Source of the DNA: Curvibacter sp. GWA2_63_95
GTDB lineage: Bacteria; Pseudomonadota; Gammaproteobacteria; Burkholderiales; Burkholderiaceae_C
Assembly: GCA_001795455.1 (NCBI GenBank)
Contig: MGPB01000037.1
Span: 37,310-101,309, forward strand
Length of the DNA: 64,000 nucleotides
Reading direction: 5' to 3'
Position 1 is the first letter of the stretch; every line of letters starts with the position of its first letter. Made by a program: the position numbers and the translations under genes. Below the pieces are notes generated by a model. It made no database searches. It saw only the letters and a program-made list of their open reading frames with translations, and was not told where the DNA came from. Shown here in pieces: positions 1 through 8,176 of this stretch.

Positions 1-832
1 TGGCACGGCCAAGCCCAGCGCCGCCGAGCTGGCCACCGTGCCGCACCACCTCATCAACATCCGCGACCCGCTGAACGCCTATAGCGCCGCCGAGTTTGTA
101 CGCGACGCGCAGACGCTCATCTGCGACATCGCCGGGCGTGGCAAGCTGCCGCTGCTGGTGGGTGGCACCATGCTGTACTTCAAGGCCTTGTTTGACGGGC
201 TGGACGACATGCCCGCCGCCAACCCCGAGGTGCGCGCCGCGCTGGATGCCGAAGCGGCCGAGAAGGGCTGGCCCGCCATGCATGCCCAGCTGGCCGAGGT
301 GGACCCGATCACCGCCGCGCGCCTGGCCCCGGCCGACAGCCAGCGCATCCAGCGTGCGCTGGAGGTGTACCGCATCTCTGGCCTGCCGCTCTCGCACTTC
401 CATGCGGCCAACGCTGCTATCAAAACAGAAGCTGCTCACGCAGATTCCACGAGGGCTAGAGCCCTTATTTCCTTGGAACCGGCAGACCGCGCCTGGTTGC
501 ACGCCCGCATTGCCCAGCGCTTTGACGCCATGCTGGCGCAGGGTTTTCTGGACGAGGTGCAGACCTTGCGCGCACGTGGCGACCTGCACCTGGACCTGCC
601 CAGCGTGCGCTGTGTGGGCTACCGCCAGGCCTGGGAGGCCTTGGACGGCCTGTGGCCCCTGGCCGAACTGCGCGACAAGGGCATCTTCGCCACACGCCAG
701 CTCGCCAAGCGACAGATCACCTGGCTGCGCTCCATGCCGCAGCGCCGGGTGGTGCCCGCCGATGCACCCGATGCGCTGGCGCAAGTGCTCGCACTGGTAG
801 ACAACACCCTCGCCCAACGCGCCGCCCCATGA
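1..832 (+). CDS. miaA: tRNA dimethylallyltransferase, 5' end cut off
   Basis: MiaA transfers a dimethylallyl group from DMAPP to N6 of A37 in tRNAs that read U-starting codons. The frame is open from base 2, before the first start listed in the track, so the gene begins upstream of the window. Visible family features are DIRDPL-like 'NIRDP', '[11 protein letters not shown]' and the C-terminal '[12 protein letters not shown]'. An extra segment after 'LSHFHAAN' (bases about 412-474) is encoded by a copy of the dispersed repeat described separately and has no counterpart in ordinary MiaA. The stop codon overlaps the next start as ATGA, so the ABC ATPase is translationally coupled. Confidence 0.96.
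   Translation, partial: GTAKPSAAELATVPHHLINIRDPLNAYSAAEFVRDAQTLICDIAGRGKLPLLVGGTMLYFKALFDGLDDMPAANPEVRAALDAEAAEKGWPAMHAQLAEVDPITAARLAPADSQRIQRALEVYRISGLPLSHFHAANAAIKTEAAHADSTRARALISLEPADRAWLHARIAQRFDAMLAQGFLDEVQTLRARGDLHLDLPSVRCVGYRQAWEALDGLWPLAELRDKGIFATRQLAKRQITWLRSMPQRRVVPADAPDALAQVLALVDNTLAQRAAP
412..474 (+). repeat. Dispersed repeat copy a, in frame inside miaA
   Basis: The core reads GCTATCAAAACAGAAGCTGC followed by TCACGCAGATTCCACGAGGG and CTAGAGCC. It matches the copies near 56.2 kb and 61.2 kb base for base over most of its length. It is read in frame and adds the peptide [16 protein letters not shown] to MiaA, almost the same peptide that copy k adds to NrtB (AIKKEAASAVSTGASM). Confidence 0.85.
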
Positions 833-1482
833 CCCTGCGCGTCCAGCACCTCAGCAAGCACTACGGCAGCACGCCGGTGTTTGCCAACGTCTCGCTCAAC
901 GTCGCGCCCGGCGAGTTTGTCGCCATCGTGGGCGAATCCGGCGTGGGCAAGTCCACCCTGCTCAACTGCATGGCCGGGCTGGACCACTGGGACAGCGGCA
1001 GCGTGCAGCTGGCCGGGCATGATCTGGGCAGCCTGAACGACGACGGCCGCGCGCTGCTGCGCCGCGAGGCCGTGGGTTTTGTGTTCCAGGCCTTCCATGT
1101 GCTGCCGCACCTGGACGTGGCGCAAAACGTGGCGCTGCCGCTGTTGCTGTTGAATCGCCCAGACCCGGCGCGGGTCGAGGCGCTGCTGGAGGCGGTGGGC
1201 CTGGGTGGCCTGGGGGCACGCCTGCCGCAGCAGCTCAGCGGTGGGCAGCTGCAGCGCGTGGCCATTGCGCGGGCGCTAGTGCACCAGCCCGCCCTGCTGC
1301 TGGCCGATGAGCCCACCGGCAACCTCGACCCCACCACCGCCGCCAAGGTGATGGACGCCCTGGTGGCGCAAACCCGCCAGCATGGCACGGCGCTGGTGCT
1401 GGTCACCCATTCGCTGGCCGCCACCGCCCAGGCCGACCGCGTGTTGCACCTGCGGGCCGATGGCATGGCGCCACCGACCTGA
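829..1482 (+). CDS. ABC transporter ATP-binding protein, LolD/MacB-type
   Basis: This 217-residue nucleotide-binding subunit belongs to the group that energises FtsX-fold permeases (lipoprotein or cell-envelope transport rather than nutrient import). Walker A is GESGVGKST (about 35-43), the signature is LSGGQLQRV (about 136) and Walker B is LLLADEP (about 157) followed by TGNLD, typical of LolD/MacB/FtsE. The start at the ATGA overlap with miaA is preferred over the longer track ORF, whose N-terminus is out-of-frame miaA. No permease follows. The only FtsX-type permease in the window is at 17704, so partnership with that protein is inferred. Confidence 0.9.
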   Translation: MTLRVQHLSKHYGSTPVFANVSLNVAPGEFVAIVGESGVGKSTLLNCMAGLDHWDSGSVQLAGHDLGSLNDDGRALLRREAVGFVFQAFHVLPHLDVAQNVALPLLLLNRPDPARVEALLEAVGLGGLGARLPQQLSGGQLQRVAIARALVHQPALLLADEPTGNLDPTTAAKVMDALVAQTRQHGTALVLVTHSLAATAQADRVLHLRADGMAPPT

Positions 1483-1547
1483 GCGGCAAGCCCCTTGGCG
1501 AGACCCCTGGCAACACAAGCAAGCGTGCTTGCGCTAGACTGGTTTTC

Positions 1548-2387
1548 ATGGATACACAACGCCGTGCCCACACCCGCCTTCGCACCCTGCTGACCACCAC
1601 GTTTTGCGCCCTGTGCAGCTTGGCCGCACAGGCCGATTGCAGCCGCCCTATGCAAGTGCCCGTATCAGCCACCGGGCAGAGCGTGATCATCAGCGAGGGC
1701 ACGATCAGCGGCATTTACCCCGAACTGCTGCGCTCGCTGGGCGGAAAAGACGGCTGTGAATTTGTGCTGAGCCCGATGCCACGGGCGCGCCAAGAGCTGC
1801 TGTTTGAAACCGGCAAGGCAGACCTGCTGGTTCCTGCCGTCAAGACCTCGCGGCGCGATGAACACGGCATCTTTGTGCCCCTCACCCGCAGCCGGGCCAC
1901 CATCATTTCGCTTGACGCGCGGCGCGCGCCCTTCAAAAGCATGTATGACCTGCTCGAGCGCAAAGACGTGCGCGTGGTGCTGGTACGCGGCTTTGACTAC
2001 GGCCAACCCTACCAGGAGCTGGTAGAGGCCCTGCAGCGGCACAACCGGCTGGTGCTGGAGTCGGACCCTCTGGCGGTGGCCCGTGTGCTCAAGGCCAACC
2101 CAGGCGATGTCACCATCATGGCGCCGGTGATTTTTGCCGGTGCCATCCAGGACGATGCACGGGTCAGTGACCTGGCGGACAAACTGCGCTTCGACCCGGT
2201 TGCCGAGCTGCCGTGGGGCGACAACGGCCTCTACATCTCCAAAAACTCCCTCAGCAAAGAAGACAGCGCCACATTGCTGGCCCTGCTGAATCGCCCGACC
2301 GTCGCCAACACGCTGTGGAAGAGTTTTCAAACCTACTACCCCGCCAACCTGCTCAAAGAGAGCATCCGGCCGCGCGACAGCAAGTAG
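1548..2387 (+). CDS. Periplasmic substrate-binding-like protein (SBP family 3 type)
   Basis: The product has 279 residues with an N-terminal signal sequence (basic start, hydrophobic 'TLLTTTFCALCSLAAQA', cleavage near residue 29). The mature part resembles the family of extracellular solute-binding proteins of type 3, including 'MPRARQELLFETGKADLLVP'. In this subgroup the ligand is usually unknown and there is no dedicated permease. It stands alone between the ABC ATPase and the convergent thiamine operon. No substrate can be assigned. Confidence 0.65.
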   Translation: MDTQRRAHTRLRTLLTTTFCALCSLAAQADCSRPMQVPVSATGQSVIISEGTISGIYPELLRSLGGKDGCEFVLSPMPRARQELLFETGKADLLVPAVKTSRRDEHGIFVPLTRSRATIISLDARRAPFKSMYDLLERKDVRVVLVRGFDYGQPYQELVEALQRHNRLVLESDPLAVARVLKANPGDVTIMAPVIFAGAIQDDARVSDLADKLRFDPVAELPWGDNGLYISKNSLSKEDSATLLALLNRPTVANTLWKSFQTYYPANLLKESIRPRDSK

Positions 2388-2401
2388 CGCTGCGCGCGCC
2401 C

Positions 2402-3073
2402 TCACCACTGCGGCGCCAGCGCCCCATCCACCAATCGGTAACCACGTGTGCCCATGGCGCGCGCCTCGGTCTCGTCGTGGGTTACCAAGATGGTGGCCAT
2501 CTGGAACTCGGCAATACGTTGCACAAACTCCTGGCGCAGCTGCAGGCGCAGCTCGGCGTCCAGCGCGGAGAACGGCTCGTCCAGCAGCAGCACGCGCGGC
2601 TGGGTGATCAGCGCACGCGCCAGCGCCACGCGCTGCTGCTCGCCGCCTGACAGCTGCCACACCTTGGATTTGGCATAGGCCTGCAGGCCAAAGCGCTGCA
2701 GCATGGCGCATGCTTGCTCGCGTGCCGCGGCTTTGCGCTGGCCCTGCTCCACCAGGCCAAAGGCCACGTTGTCCTGCACGTTCAGGTGGGGAAACAGCGC
2801 AAAGTCCTGGAACATGAGCGCAAAGCCGCGCCGCTCGGGCGGGGTGTCGGTAATGTCCTGCCCCGCAAACAGCACGTGCCCGCTCTCGGGCGGCTCCAGC
2901 CCGGCCACGATCTTGAGCAACGTGCTTTTGCCGCTGCCCGAGGGCCCCAAAAGCGCCGCCGTCTCGCCCGGGCGCACCTGCAGTTGCAGGTCTTGCAGCA
3001 GCACGCGTGGTGCCGCACCACGCGGTGCATGGGCGGGTTGCCAGTGTTTGCAGATGGCCTGCAGCTCAAGCAT
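2402..3073 (-). CDS. thiQ: Thiamine ABC transporter ATP-binding protein
   Basis: This 223-residue ATPase is the last gene of thiB-thiP-thiQ. Walker A is GPSGSGKST (43-51), the signature LSGGEQ (141-146), and Walker B LLLDEP (162-167) precedes FSALD. It powers uptake of thiamine or its phosphates through ThiP. The start MLELQAICKHW was chosen because it overlaps the thiP stop by 8 bases, as expected for coupling. The longer track start adds residues that lie inside thiP. By sequence alone it could also be a Fe3+/polyamine-type ATPase; the riboswitch and ThiB neighbour decide the assignment. Confidence 0.88.
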   Translation of the reverse strand: MLELQAICKHWQPAHAPRGAAPRVLLQDLQLQVRPGETAALLGPSGSGKSTLLKIVAGLEPPESGHVLFAGQDITDTPPERRGFALMFQDFALFPHLNVQDNVAFGLVEQGQRKAAAREQACAMLQRFGLQAYAKSKVWQLSGGEQQRVALARALITQPRVLLLDEPFSALDAELRLQLRQEFVQRIAEFQMATILVTHDETEARAMGTRGYRLVDGALAPQW

Positions 3074-4646
3074 GGTCGCGGTCCTCAGAGGGCTTGGTTT
3101 CAATCAGCACAAAGGCCAGCAGCGCCAGCCCCATGAGCACACAGGCCAACACCAACGCTGCGCTGCGGTTGGCTGCACCGGGGCGGCCCAGGTGTTGGTA
3201 GATCAGGGTGGTGAGTGTGGCCCATTCGGGGCGCGACAAAAACAGCGTGACCGCAAATTCGCCCACGGCGGTAGCCGCGGCAAACGCCATACCGCGGCGC
3301 AGTGCGGGCGCCAGCAGCGGCAGCGTCACGCGCACCAACGCGCGCCAGGGGCTGGCGCCCAGGCTGCGCGCGGCGTCCAGGTAGTGCTCGGGCAGGCTGT
3401 CCAGCGCGGAGGCGATGGACTTGGCCACAAACGGGTAGGCCAACAAGGCATAGGCCGCCACCAGCAGGCTGAAGCTGCCGGTCCAGGCCGGGTACAGCAG
3501 CAGCAAGCCAAACGCAACCATCACCGGTGACACCATAAAGGGCAGAAACACCAGCGCCCGCAGCCACAGCACACGCCGCGCCGCCAGCGCATGCGCCAGG
3601 CCCAGCACGGTTGCCAACAGCAAGGAGAGTGCGGTGAAGCGCGCGGTGTTCCACAGCGCCGCCAAGGTGTCTTCTTCCAGCAGCACGGCCCAGGCCTCCG
3701 CTCCTGAATTGATAGCTGCCTGAGCAATAGCCATGAGCGGTAGAGCACAAATTAGCATGTAAATGGCCACCACCACCAGCACCGCAGCCCACTGTGCCCC
3801 CCCCTGCGGCGGCACACGCGGTACACGGTCCGCACGGCCGGGTGTGGCCAGGCGCCGTTCGATGGCGGCGTAGGCCAGCGCCACCAGCGCGGTCAGCAGC
3901 AGCATCCACACCGCCAGCACGCCGGCCTGCTGCAGTTGCAGCTCGTGCGCCACCAGGGTGTAAATCTCCACCTCGGCGGTGGCGTAGTCTTGCCCGCCCA
4001 GCACCAGCGCCAGACCAAAACCAGCAAAGCAATAGAGGAAGACCAGGCACAGCGCCGAGGCCAACCAGGGCGCAATGGCCGGCCACTCCACGCGCCAGAA
4101 GGCGCGCCAGGGCGTGGCGCCCAGCGTACGCGCCGCGGCCACGCGCGAGGCACTCACCTGCCCCAGCGCGTCCGCCCCCGCACGCACCACCACACAGAGG
4201 TTAAAAAACAGATTGCCGTAGAGCAACAACCAGGGCGTGCCCTGCAAATCCGGCCCGCCCAGGCGCTCCAGCAGGCCCTGCGGCCCCAAGAGCGCCAGCA
4301 CACCCATGGCCGCCACCAGCGTGGGCACCACAAAAGGCAGCATCAGCCCACGCAGGATCAGCGTGCGGCCCGCAAACTCAAAGCGTGCCAGCACCCAGGC
4401 CATGGGCAGGCCGAGGAGGAGCGAGGCGACACAGGTGATGGCGGCCTGCCAGAACGACCAGGCCATGCGTCCGCGCAAATACGGGTCCAGCCACGGCGCG
4501 AACAAGGCAGCAACGCCCGCATCACCACGCCCGCCTTCCACCAGCAAGCGCAGCGCAGGCGCAACCAGCACCACCAGCAAAAACACCAGTGGCAACAAGG
4601 CCAAGGCCCAGCCCGCCCGGGGCTGCGCCGGGTCGCGGTGGCGCAT
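3066..4646 (-). CDS. thiP: Thiamine ABC transporter permease
   Basis: This 526-residue inner-membrane protein contains two tandem binding-protein-dependent permease domains with about twelve hydrophobic segments, the size and layout of ThiP. Each half carries an EAA-type loop, for example 'DAARSLGASPWRALVRVTLPLL' in the second half. It forms the channel for ThiB-delivered thiamine, powered by ThiQ. The gene starts 16 bases after thiB. Near the middle, at 'PLMAIAQAAINSG', the DNA is a degenerate antisense copy of the dispersed repeat (copy b), in a loop between the two permease halves. Confidence 0.9.
   Translation of the reverse strand: MRHRDPAQPRAGWALALLPLVFLLVVLVAPALRLLVEGGRGDAGVAALFAPWLDPYLRGRMAWSFWQAAITCVASLLLGLPMAWVLARFEFAGRTLILRGLMLPFVVPTLVAAMGVLALLGPQGLLERLGGPDLQGTPWLLLYGNLFFNLCVVVRAGADALGQVSASRVAAARTLGATPWRAFWRVEWPAIAPWLASALCLVFLYCFAGFGLALVLGGQDYATAEVEIYTLVAHELQLQQAGVLAVWMLLLTALVALAYAAIERRLATPGRADRVPRVPPQGGAQWAAVLVVVAIYMLICALPLMAIAQAAINSGAEAWAVLLEEDTLAALWNTARFTALSLLLATVLGLAHALAARRVLWLRALVFLPFMVSPVMVAFGLLLLYPAWTGSFSLLVAAYALLAYPFVAKSIASALDSLPEHYLDAARSLGASPWRALVRVTLPLLAPALRRGMAFAAATAVGEFAVTLFLSRPEWATLTTLIYQHLGRPGAANRSAALVLACVLMGLALLAFVLIETKPSEDRDHA
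3703..3762 (+). repeat. Dispersed repeat copy b, degenerate, antisense inside thiP
   Basis: The plus strand reads GAATTGATAGCTGCCTGAGC then AATAGCCATGAGCGGTAGAG, recognisably the repeat core with substitutions. In the thiP frame it encodes PLMAIAQAAINS. That lines up codon for codon with the peptides of the other antisense copies d (APVESAQTAIFF) and f ([12 protein letters not shown]). Confidence 0.55.
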
Positions 4647-4662
4647 GGTCAGGGGCGGTGAA

Positions 4663-5694
4663 TTACTTCAGCACCACCTTGGTCCAGCGTGCCACCCAGT
4701 CCGCGCCCTTGGCGGCAATGTCGGCATCGCTGGGCGCATGGAAGGCGGTGGGCTCCGGCGCAAACTTGAAGGCGTCCGACTTGGCCACGCCCGCTTCGGC
4801 GGGGTACATCCACATTTCGGTTTGCATGCCCTGCTGCACGGGCCCAGAACGCATGAACTCGACAAATTTTTCGGCCGCGGCGCGCTCCTTGCCGCCCTTC
4901 ACCAACGCCACGCCCTCCACCTGGCGGAACACGGCGCCGGGCAAACTCAGGGATGCCGTAGGCGGCTCGGCCAGTTTGGTCTTGCTATAGAACAGCTCTG
5001 CCGCCGGGCTGGTGGCGTAGCTCACCACGATGGGGTGCTTGCCACCGTTCTGGCTGAACTCGGTGTAGTAGGCCTCGCTCCAGCCCTTGGCCACCTTCAG
5101 GCCGTTGGCGCGCAGCTTGGCCCAGAAATCAAAGGCCTTGTCTTCGCCCATGGCGCCAATGGTGGCCAAAAGGAATGCGTAACCGGGGCTGCTGGTGGCG
5201 GGGTTTTGCACCACCAGCAACTTGGCATAGGCGGGCTGGGCCAGGTCTTCCAGCGCCTTGGGCACGGCCACGCCATTCTTGGCGAACCAGGCCTTGTCGT
5301 AGTTCAGCGTCACATAGCCGTAATCCACCGGCACCAGTGGTGCGGGCAATTCGGCCGCAGGCTTGCGGCTGGCCGCCGCACCCGTGTAGCTGTCCAGCAC
5401 GTCGGCGGCCAGGGCCTTGGGCGCCAGCGCGTTGTCAATGCCGTAGACCACATCAGCAATCGGGTTGGCCTTGGTGAGGATGAGCTTGTTGAGCATCTCG
5501 CCCGCGTCACCGCCCTTGGTGATGCGCAGCTTCACGCCGTTGTCTTTTTCAAACTGCGCCAGCAGCGGCTTGGGCACGGTAAAAGAGCTGTGGGTCAGCA
5601 CGCGCAGATCGGCCGCGTGTGCCGCTGCCAGGCCGGCGGTCAGCAGGGCTGTGCCCAGCGTGGTCTTCAGAGACGAAAAAATCCCGTGTTGCAT
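4663..5694 (-). CDS. thiB: Thiamine-binding periplasmic protein
   Basis: This secreted binding protein (343 residues) delivers thiamine/TMP/TPP to ThiPQ. It has a signal peptide ending at 'AAHA' and the family pattern 'VLTHSSFTVPKPLLAQFEKD', then 'GDAGEMLNKLILTKANPIAD' and 'VVYGIDN', close to ThiB of enterobacteria. The start MQHGIFSSLK is chosen because the longer track start would place extra residues in the riboswitch expression platform and would bury the signal peptide. It is the first gene of the operon and the TPP riboswitch lies directly upstream. Confidence 0.93.
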   Translation of the reverse strand: MQHGIFSSLKTTLGTALLTAGLAAAHAADLRVLTHSSFTVPKPLLAQFEKDNGVKLRITKGGDAGEMLNKLILTKANPIADVVYGIDNALAPKALAADVLDSYTGAAASRKPAAELPAPLVPVDYGYVTLNYDKAWFAKNGVAVPKALEDLAQPAYAKLLVVQNPATSSPGYAFLLATIGAMGEDKAFDFWAKLRANGLKVAKGWSEAYYTEFSQNGGKHPIVVSYATSPAAELFYSKTKLAEPPTASLSLPGAVFRQVEGVALVKGGKERAAAEKFVEFMRSGPVQQGMQTEMWMYPAEAGVAKSDAFKFAPEPTAFHAPSDADIAAKGADWVARWTKVVLK

Positions 5695-5766
5695 GGTGTG
5701 CTCGCTTTCAATGCGCCAGCCACAGGTCGCATCAAAAACCGGCACCCGCAAGACGGGACAGGCTTC

Positions 5767-5851
5767 TCACACTTCCTACGCTGGCATAACCCAGATCAGG
5801 TACATGGGGTATTTCTCAGTCCTGTGACGGACACCCCCGGTGGAAGTGTGG
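5767..5851 (-). promoter_or_regulatory. TPP (THI-box) riboswitch upstream of thiBPQ
   Basis: Read on the minus strand, the arms CACACTTCC and GGAAGTGTG form the P1 stem. Between them are the THI-box core blocks CTGAGAAATACCC, ACCTGATCTGGGTTATGCC and AGCGTAGGAAG. These are the invariant TPP-sensing elements. Binding of thiamine pyrophosphate is expected to lower expression of the importer. A short C/G hairpin and a run of five T follow before thiB and could be the expression platform, but the mode (termination or RBS masking) cannot be settled by eye. Confidence 0.95.
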
Positions 5852-5910
5852 ATTGTAGGGTGCAAGCGATAGACGCTGTAGGTGCCGTGAGTCTGATGGT
5901 CCGCAGCATT

Positions 5911-5970
5911 GCAACTTTACATAAATACAAATAATTTGCATTCGTGTTTACATAAAATGCAAATCGTCAA
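5911..5970 (+). promoter_or_regulatory. AT-rich control region of the TonB receptor
   Basis: The AT-rich stretch before the receptor holds a perfect inverted repeat ATTTGCAT ... ATGCAAAT (5934-5941 and 5957-5964). It also holds a direct repeat TTTACATAAA at 5916 and 5947, 31 bases apart (about three helical turns). A similar AAATGCAAA occurs upstream of the siderophore importer at 12.07 kb. An iron-responsive (Fur-like) or dedicated regulator site is inferred; the canonical 19-bp Fur box is not present. Confidence 0.4.
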
Positions 5971-6004
5971 ACGAATTTATTTACCTCCCTTATTGCTGTT
6001 AACC

Positions 6005-8119
6005 ATGCCCCGTCCCCATCGACTCCGCCCACTTCCTCTTCTCCTGTCCGCCTTGTTCAGCACCCATAGCGCTTGGGCCCAAGATGCAGAACCCGCGCCA
6101 GTGAAATCGCTCAGCGCGGTCACGGTGCAGGCAGCGACCGCCGAAGGCTTTGCCCCAATAACAGTGGAGGCAGGCAGTTTTCGTGGCGCAGACATCATGG
6201 ATGTGCCCTCCACGGTCAACGTCGTCACCCGCGAGGTTCTGGAACTCCAAGGAGCCGCCGGCCTGTACGACGCATTGCGCAACACCGCAGGCGTAACACG
6301 CCAGCAAAACGGTGGCGAAACCTGGGATCAACTGGTGGTACGCGGTATCGGCGTCGAAAACCGCAGCAACTACCGCCTCAACGGCTCCATGCCACTGCTG
6401 AACTTCGGCCAGGTCTCCATGGAAAACAAAGAGCGCGTGGAAGTACTCAAAGGCGCTTCGGCTCTGTACTACGGCTTTACATCGCCAGCGGGCGTCGTCA
6501 ACCTAGTGACCAAACGCGCCAGTGTGGATCCAGTCACGTCCCTTGGCCTCGTGTTGGACCAACACGGTACCGCCCTATCGACCGTAGACATCGGCCGCCA
6601 ACTCGGCGACGAGCAGCAGTTCGGCCTGCGCGTCAATGCAGCGGGTGGTGCACTGGGCTCCTACATGGACGGTGTAAGCGACGGCAAACGCAGCTTTACC
6701 TCTGCCGCACTCGACTGGCGTGTCAACAGCCGCTTGAAGCTTGGCGTGGATCTGGAAAGCGACAAGCGCAAAACAACCGAGCAAGTCGGTGTGGCACTGC
6801 GAACAGCTGTGAACGGCGTGATCCCTTTGCCCGACCCGATCGACGCAAAAAAACTGGTGGGCCCGGACATATCCACATTTGAGACCAACACCCGCAACGC
6901 GCAGGTACGGGCCGACTACTCCCTGAACGACAACTGGGCACTGACCATGGAGGCGGGGCAATCTCAAGTAACGCGCGATCGCAATTTGGCCATTTTCAGC
7001 TTCACCAACAATGCAGCCGTCGCCACCGGTGCAGGCAGTATCCGCGGCAACATCCAGACCTTGCAGGCGAAAGCAGACATGCTTCGTGCCGAGGTTTTTG
7101 GAACCTTCTCCACGCTGGGTATGCAGCACAACCTGACGCTAGGGGCCAGCCAGACCGACTACCGCCAGGACCCGATCTACCAGCAGATCTACACCATCGC
7201 CTCACAAAATCTTTACAACCCAGTACCGATCACCAGCGTGGTTTATGGTGCGATCCCCACTTCACCCACTACCGCTGCGCTGGACACGAGAGACACCGGC
7301 GTGTACGCACTCGACCAGATCCAACTCAACCATCAATGGCAATTGATGTTAGGCCTGCGCCACAGCCGCTACCAAAGCAACCAGGGCACCGCACATTACG
7401 ACGACAACAAAAGCACCCCCATGGCCGCACTGGTCCACAAATTCACACCTGACCTGTCCGTTTACGCCTCGTACGCTAACGGCTTGGAGCAAGGCGACAC
7501 CGCGCCCACCGGCACAGCCAACGTGGGTGAACGCCTGCCCCCCGGCGTGAGCCAGCAAAAAGAGCTGGGCATGCGTTGGCGCACCACAGAGAACACATTG
7601 GTGTCGGCCGCGCTCTTCGACATCAGCCGCCCAGGCTACTACACCAATGCAAGCAACATCTACACGGCAGATGGCGAGCAGCACTACTCCGGCTTAGAGT
7701 TGGCCACACAAGGCCAACTCACCAAGCAACTGGCATGGCAGACTTCCGCCCAGTGGCTGGATGCAGAGTTCCGCAACATCAATGCCACCTACAACGGCAA
7801 AGCCCCGGAAAACACAGCAAGGCACACCGCCAGCGCTTTCTTGTCATATGACCTAGCCAGCGTACCCGGTCTGTCTGTGAACGGTGGCGCCTACTACACA
7901 GGTCCACGTCCAGTCAACGACCTGAACCAAGCCTGGCTGGACAGCGTAACCATCTACAGCATGGGCGCCCGCTATGCGACCCGCGTGGCCGGCTACAAAG
8001 CCAGCCTCCAGCTCAATATGGACAACGTAGCCGACAAGCAATACTGGGCCGCTGGCGGCACGCGCTTGGCAGCAGGTGCGCCACGTACCGCCAAACTCAC
8101 ACTGAAGGTAGATTTATAA
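6005..8119 (+). CDS. TonB-dependent siderophore-type outer-membrane receptor
   Basis: The 704-residue protein is an outer-membrane gated beta-barrel. It has a signal peptide ending 'SAWAQ' and a TonB-box-like 'AVTVQA' near the mature N-terminus. A plug domain follows ('DALRNTAGVTRQQNGGE', 'VVRGIG', 'VEVLKGASALYYG', 'PAGVVNLVTKR'), then the barrel with repeated aromatic strands, ending KLTLKVDL. These plug motifs are typical of ferric siderophore receptors. The start MPRPHRLRPLPLLL was preferred since it gives a normal signal peptide; ATGs at 5957 and an alternative at 5909 are further upstream. The importer at 8.2-12.1 kb is the probable inner-membrane partner. No siderophore synthesis genes are seen, so use of foreign siderophores is likely. 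Confidence 0.88.
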   Translation: MPRPHRLRPLPLLLSALFSTHSAWAQDAEPAPVKSLSAVTVQAATAEGFAPITVEAGSFRGADIMDVPSTVNVVTREVLELQGAAGLYDALRNTAGVTRQQNGGETWDQLVVRGIGVENRSNYRLNGSMPLLNFGQVSMENKERVEVLKGASALYYGFTSPAGVVNLVTKRASVDPVTSLGLVLDQHGTALSTVDIGRQLGDEQQFGLRVNAAGGALGSYMDGVSDGKRSFTSAALDWRVNSRLKLGVDLESDKRKTTEQVGVALRTAVNGVIPLPDPIDAKKLVGPDISTFETNTRNAQVRADYSLNDNWALTMEAGQSQVTRDRNLAIFSFTNNAAVATGAGSIRGNIQTLQAKADMLRAEVFGTFSTLGMQHNLTLGASQTDYRQDPIYQQIYTIASQNLYNPVPITSVVYGAIPTSPTTAALDTRDTGVYALDQIQLNHQWQLMLGLRHSRYQSNQGTAHYDDNKSTPMAALVHKFTPDLSVYASYANGLEQGDTAPTGTANVGERLPPGVSQQKELGMRWRTTENTLVSAALFDISRPGYYTNASNIYTADGEQHYSGLELATQGQLTKQLAWQTSAQWLDAEFRNINATYNGKAPENTARHTASAFLSYDLASVPGLSVNGGAYYTGPRPVNDLNQAWLDSVTIYSMGARYATRVAGYKASLQLNMDNVADKQYWAAGGTRLAAGAPRTAKLTLKVDL

Positions 8120-8176
8120 AAAACTAGCCTATCGCCCATACAGAATGGACGATAGAAGCTATCTTTTATATAGCAC
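8115..8176 (-). repeat. Dispersed repeat copy c, divergent, intergenic
   Basis: The minus strand reads GCTATATAAAAGATAGCTTC, then TATCGTCC ... GGGCGATAGG and CTAGTTTTTT. The ends match the family (GCTAT-A-rich-ATAGCT and CTAG-T-rich) but the middle differs and is palindromic. It lies between the convergent receptor and ATPase genes and coincides with the terminator. Confidence 0.45.
8118..8155 (-). terminator. Intrinsic terminator of the siderophore importer operon
   Basis: On the minus strand an interrupted hairpin (arms CTATCG and CGATAG, inner arms CCAT and ATGG, one mismatch, 5-base loop) is followed by GCTAG and a run of six T. It sits just after the ATPase gene. The same bases belong to a divergent copy of the dispersed repeat and might also slow transcripts from the receptor gene on the other strand. 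Confidence 0.6.

Noticed and set aside
1515-1545. Another copy of the dispersed repeat before the 1548 gene
   Set aside because: Only TGCTTGCGCTAGAC resembles the core; the flanking A/T-rich and GCTAT blocks are missing.
4237-5934. Long plus-strand ORF of 565 residues
   Set aside because: It lies wholly antisense to thiP/thiB and the riboswitch; composition (Arg/Ser/Gly-rich, no domain) is that of a high-GC shadow frame.
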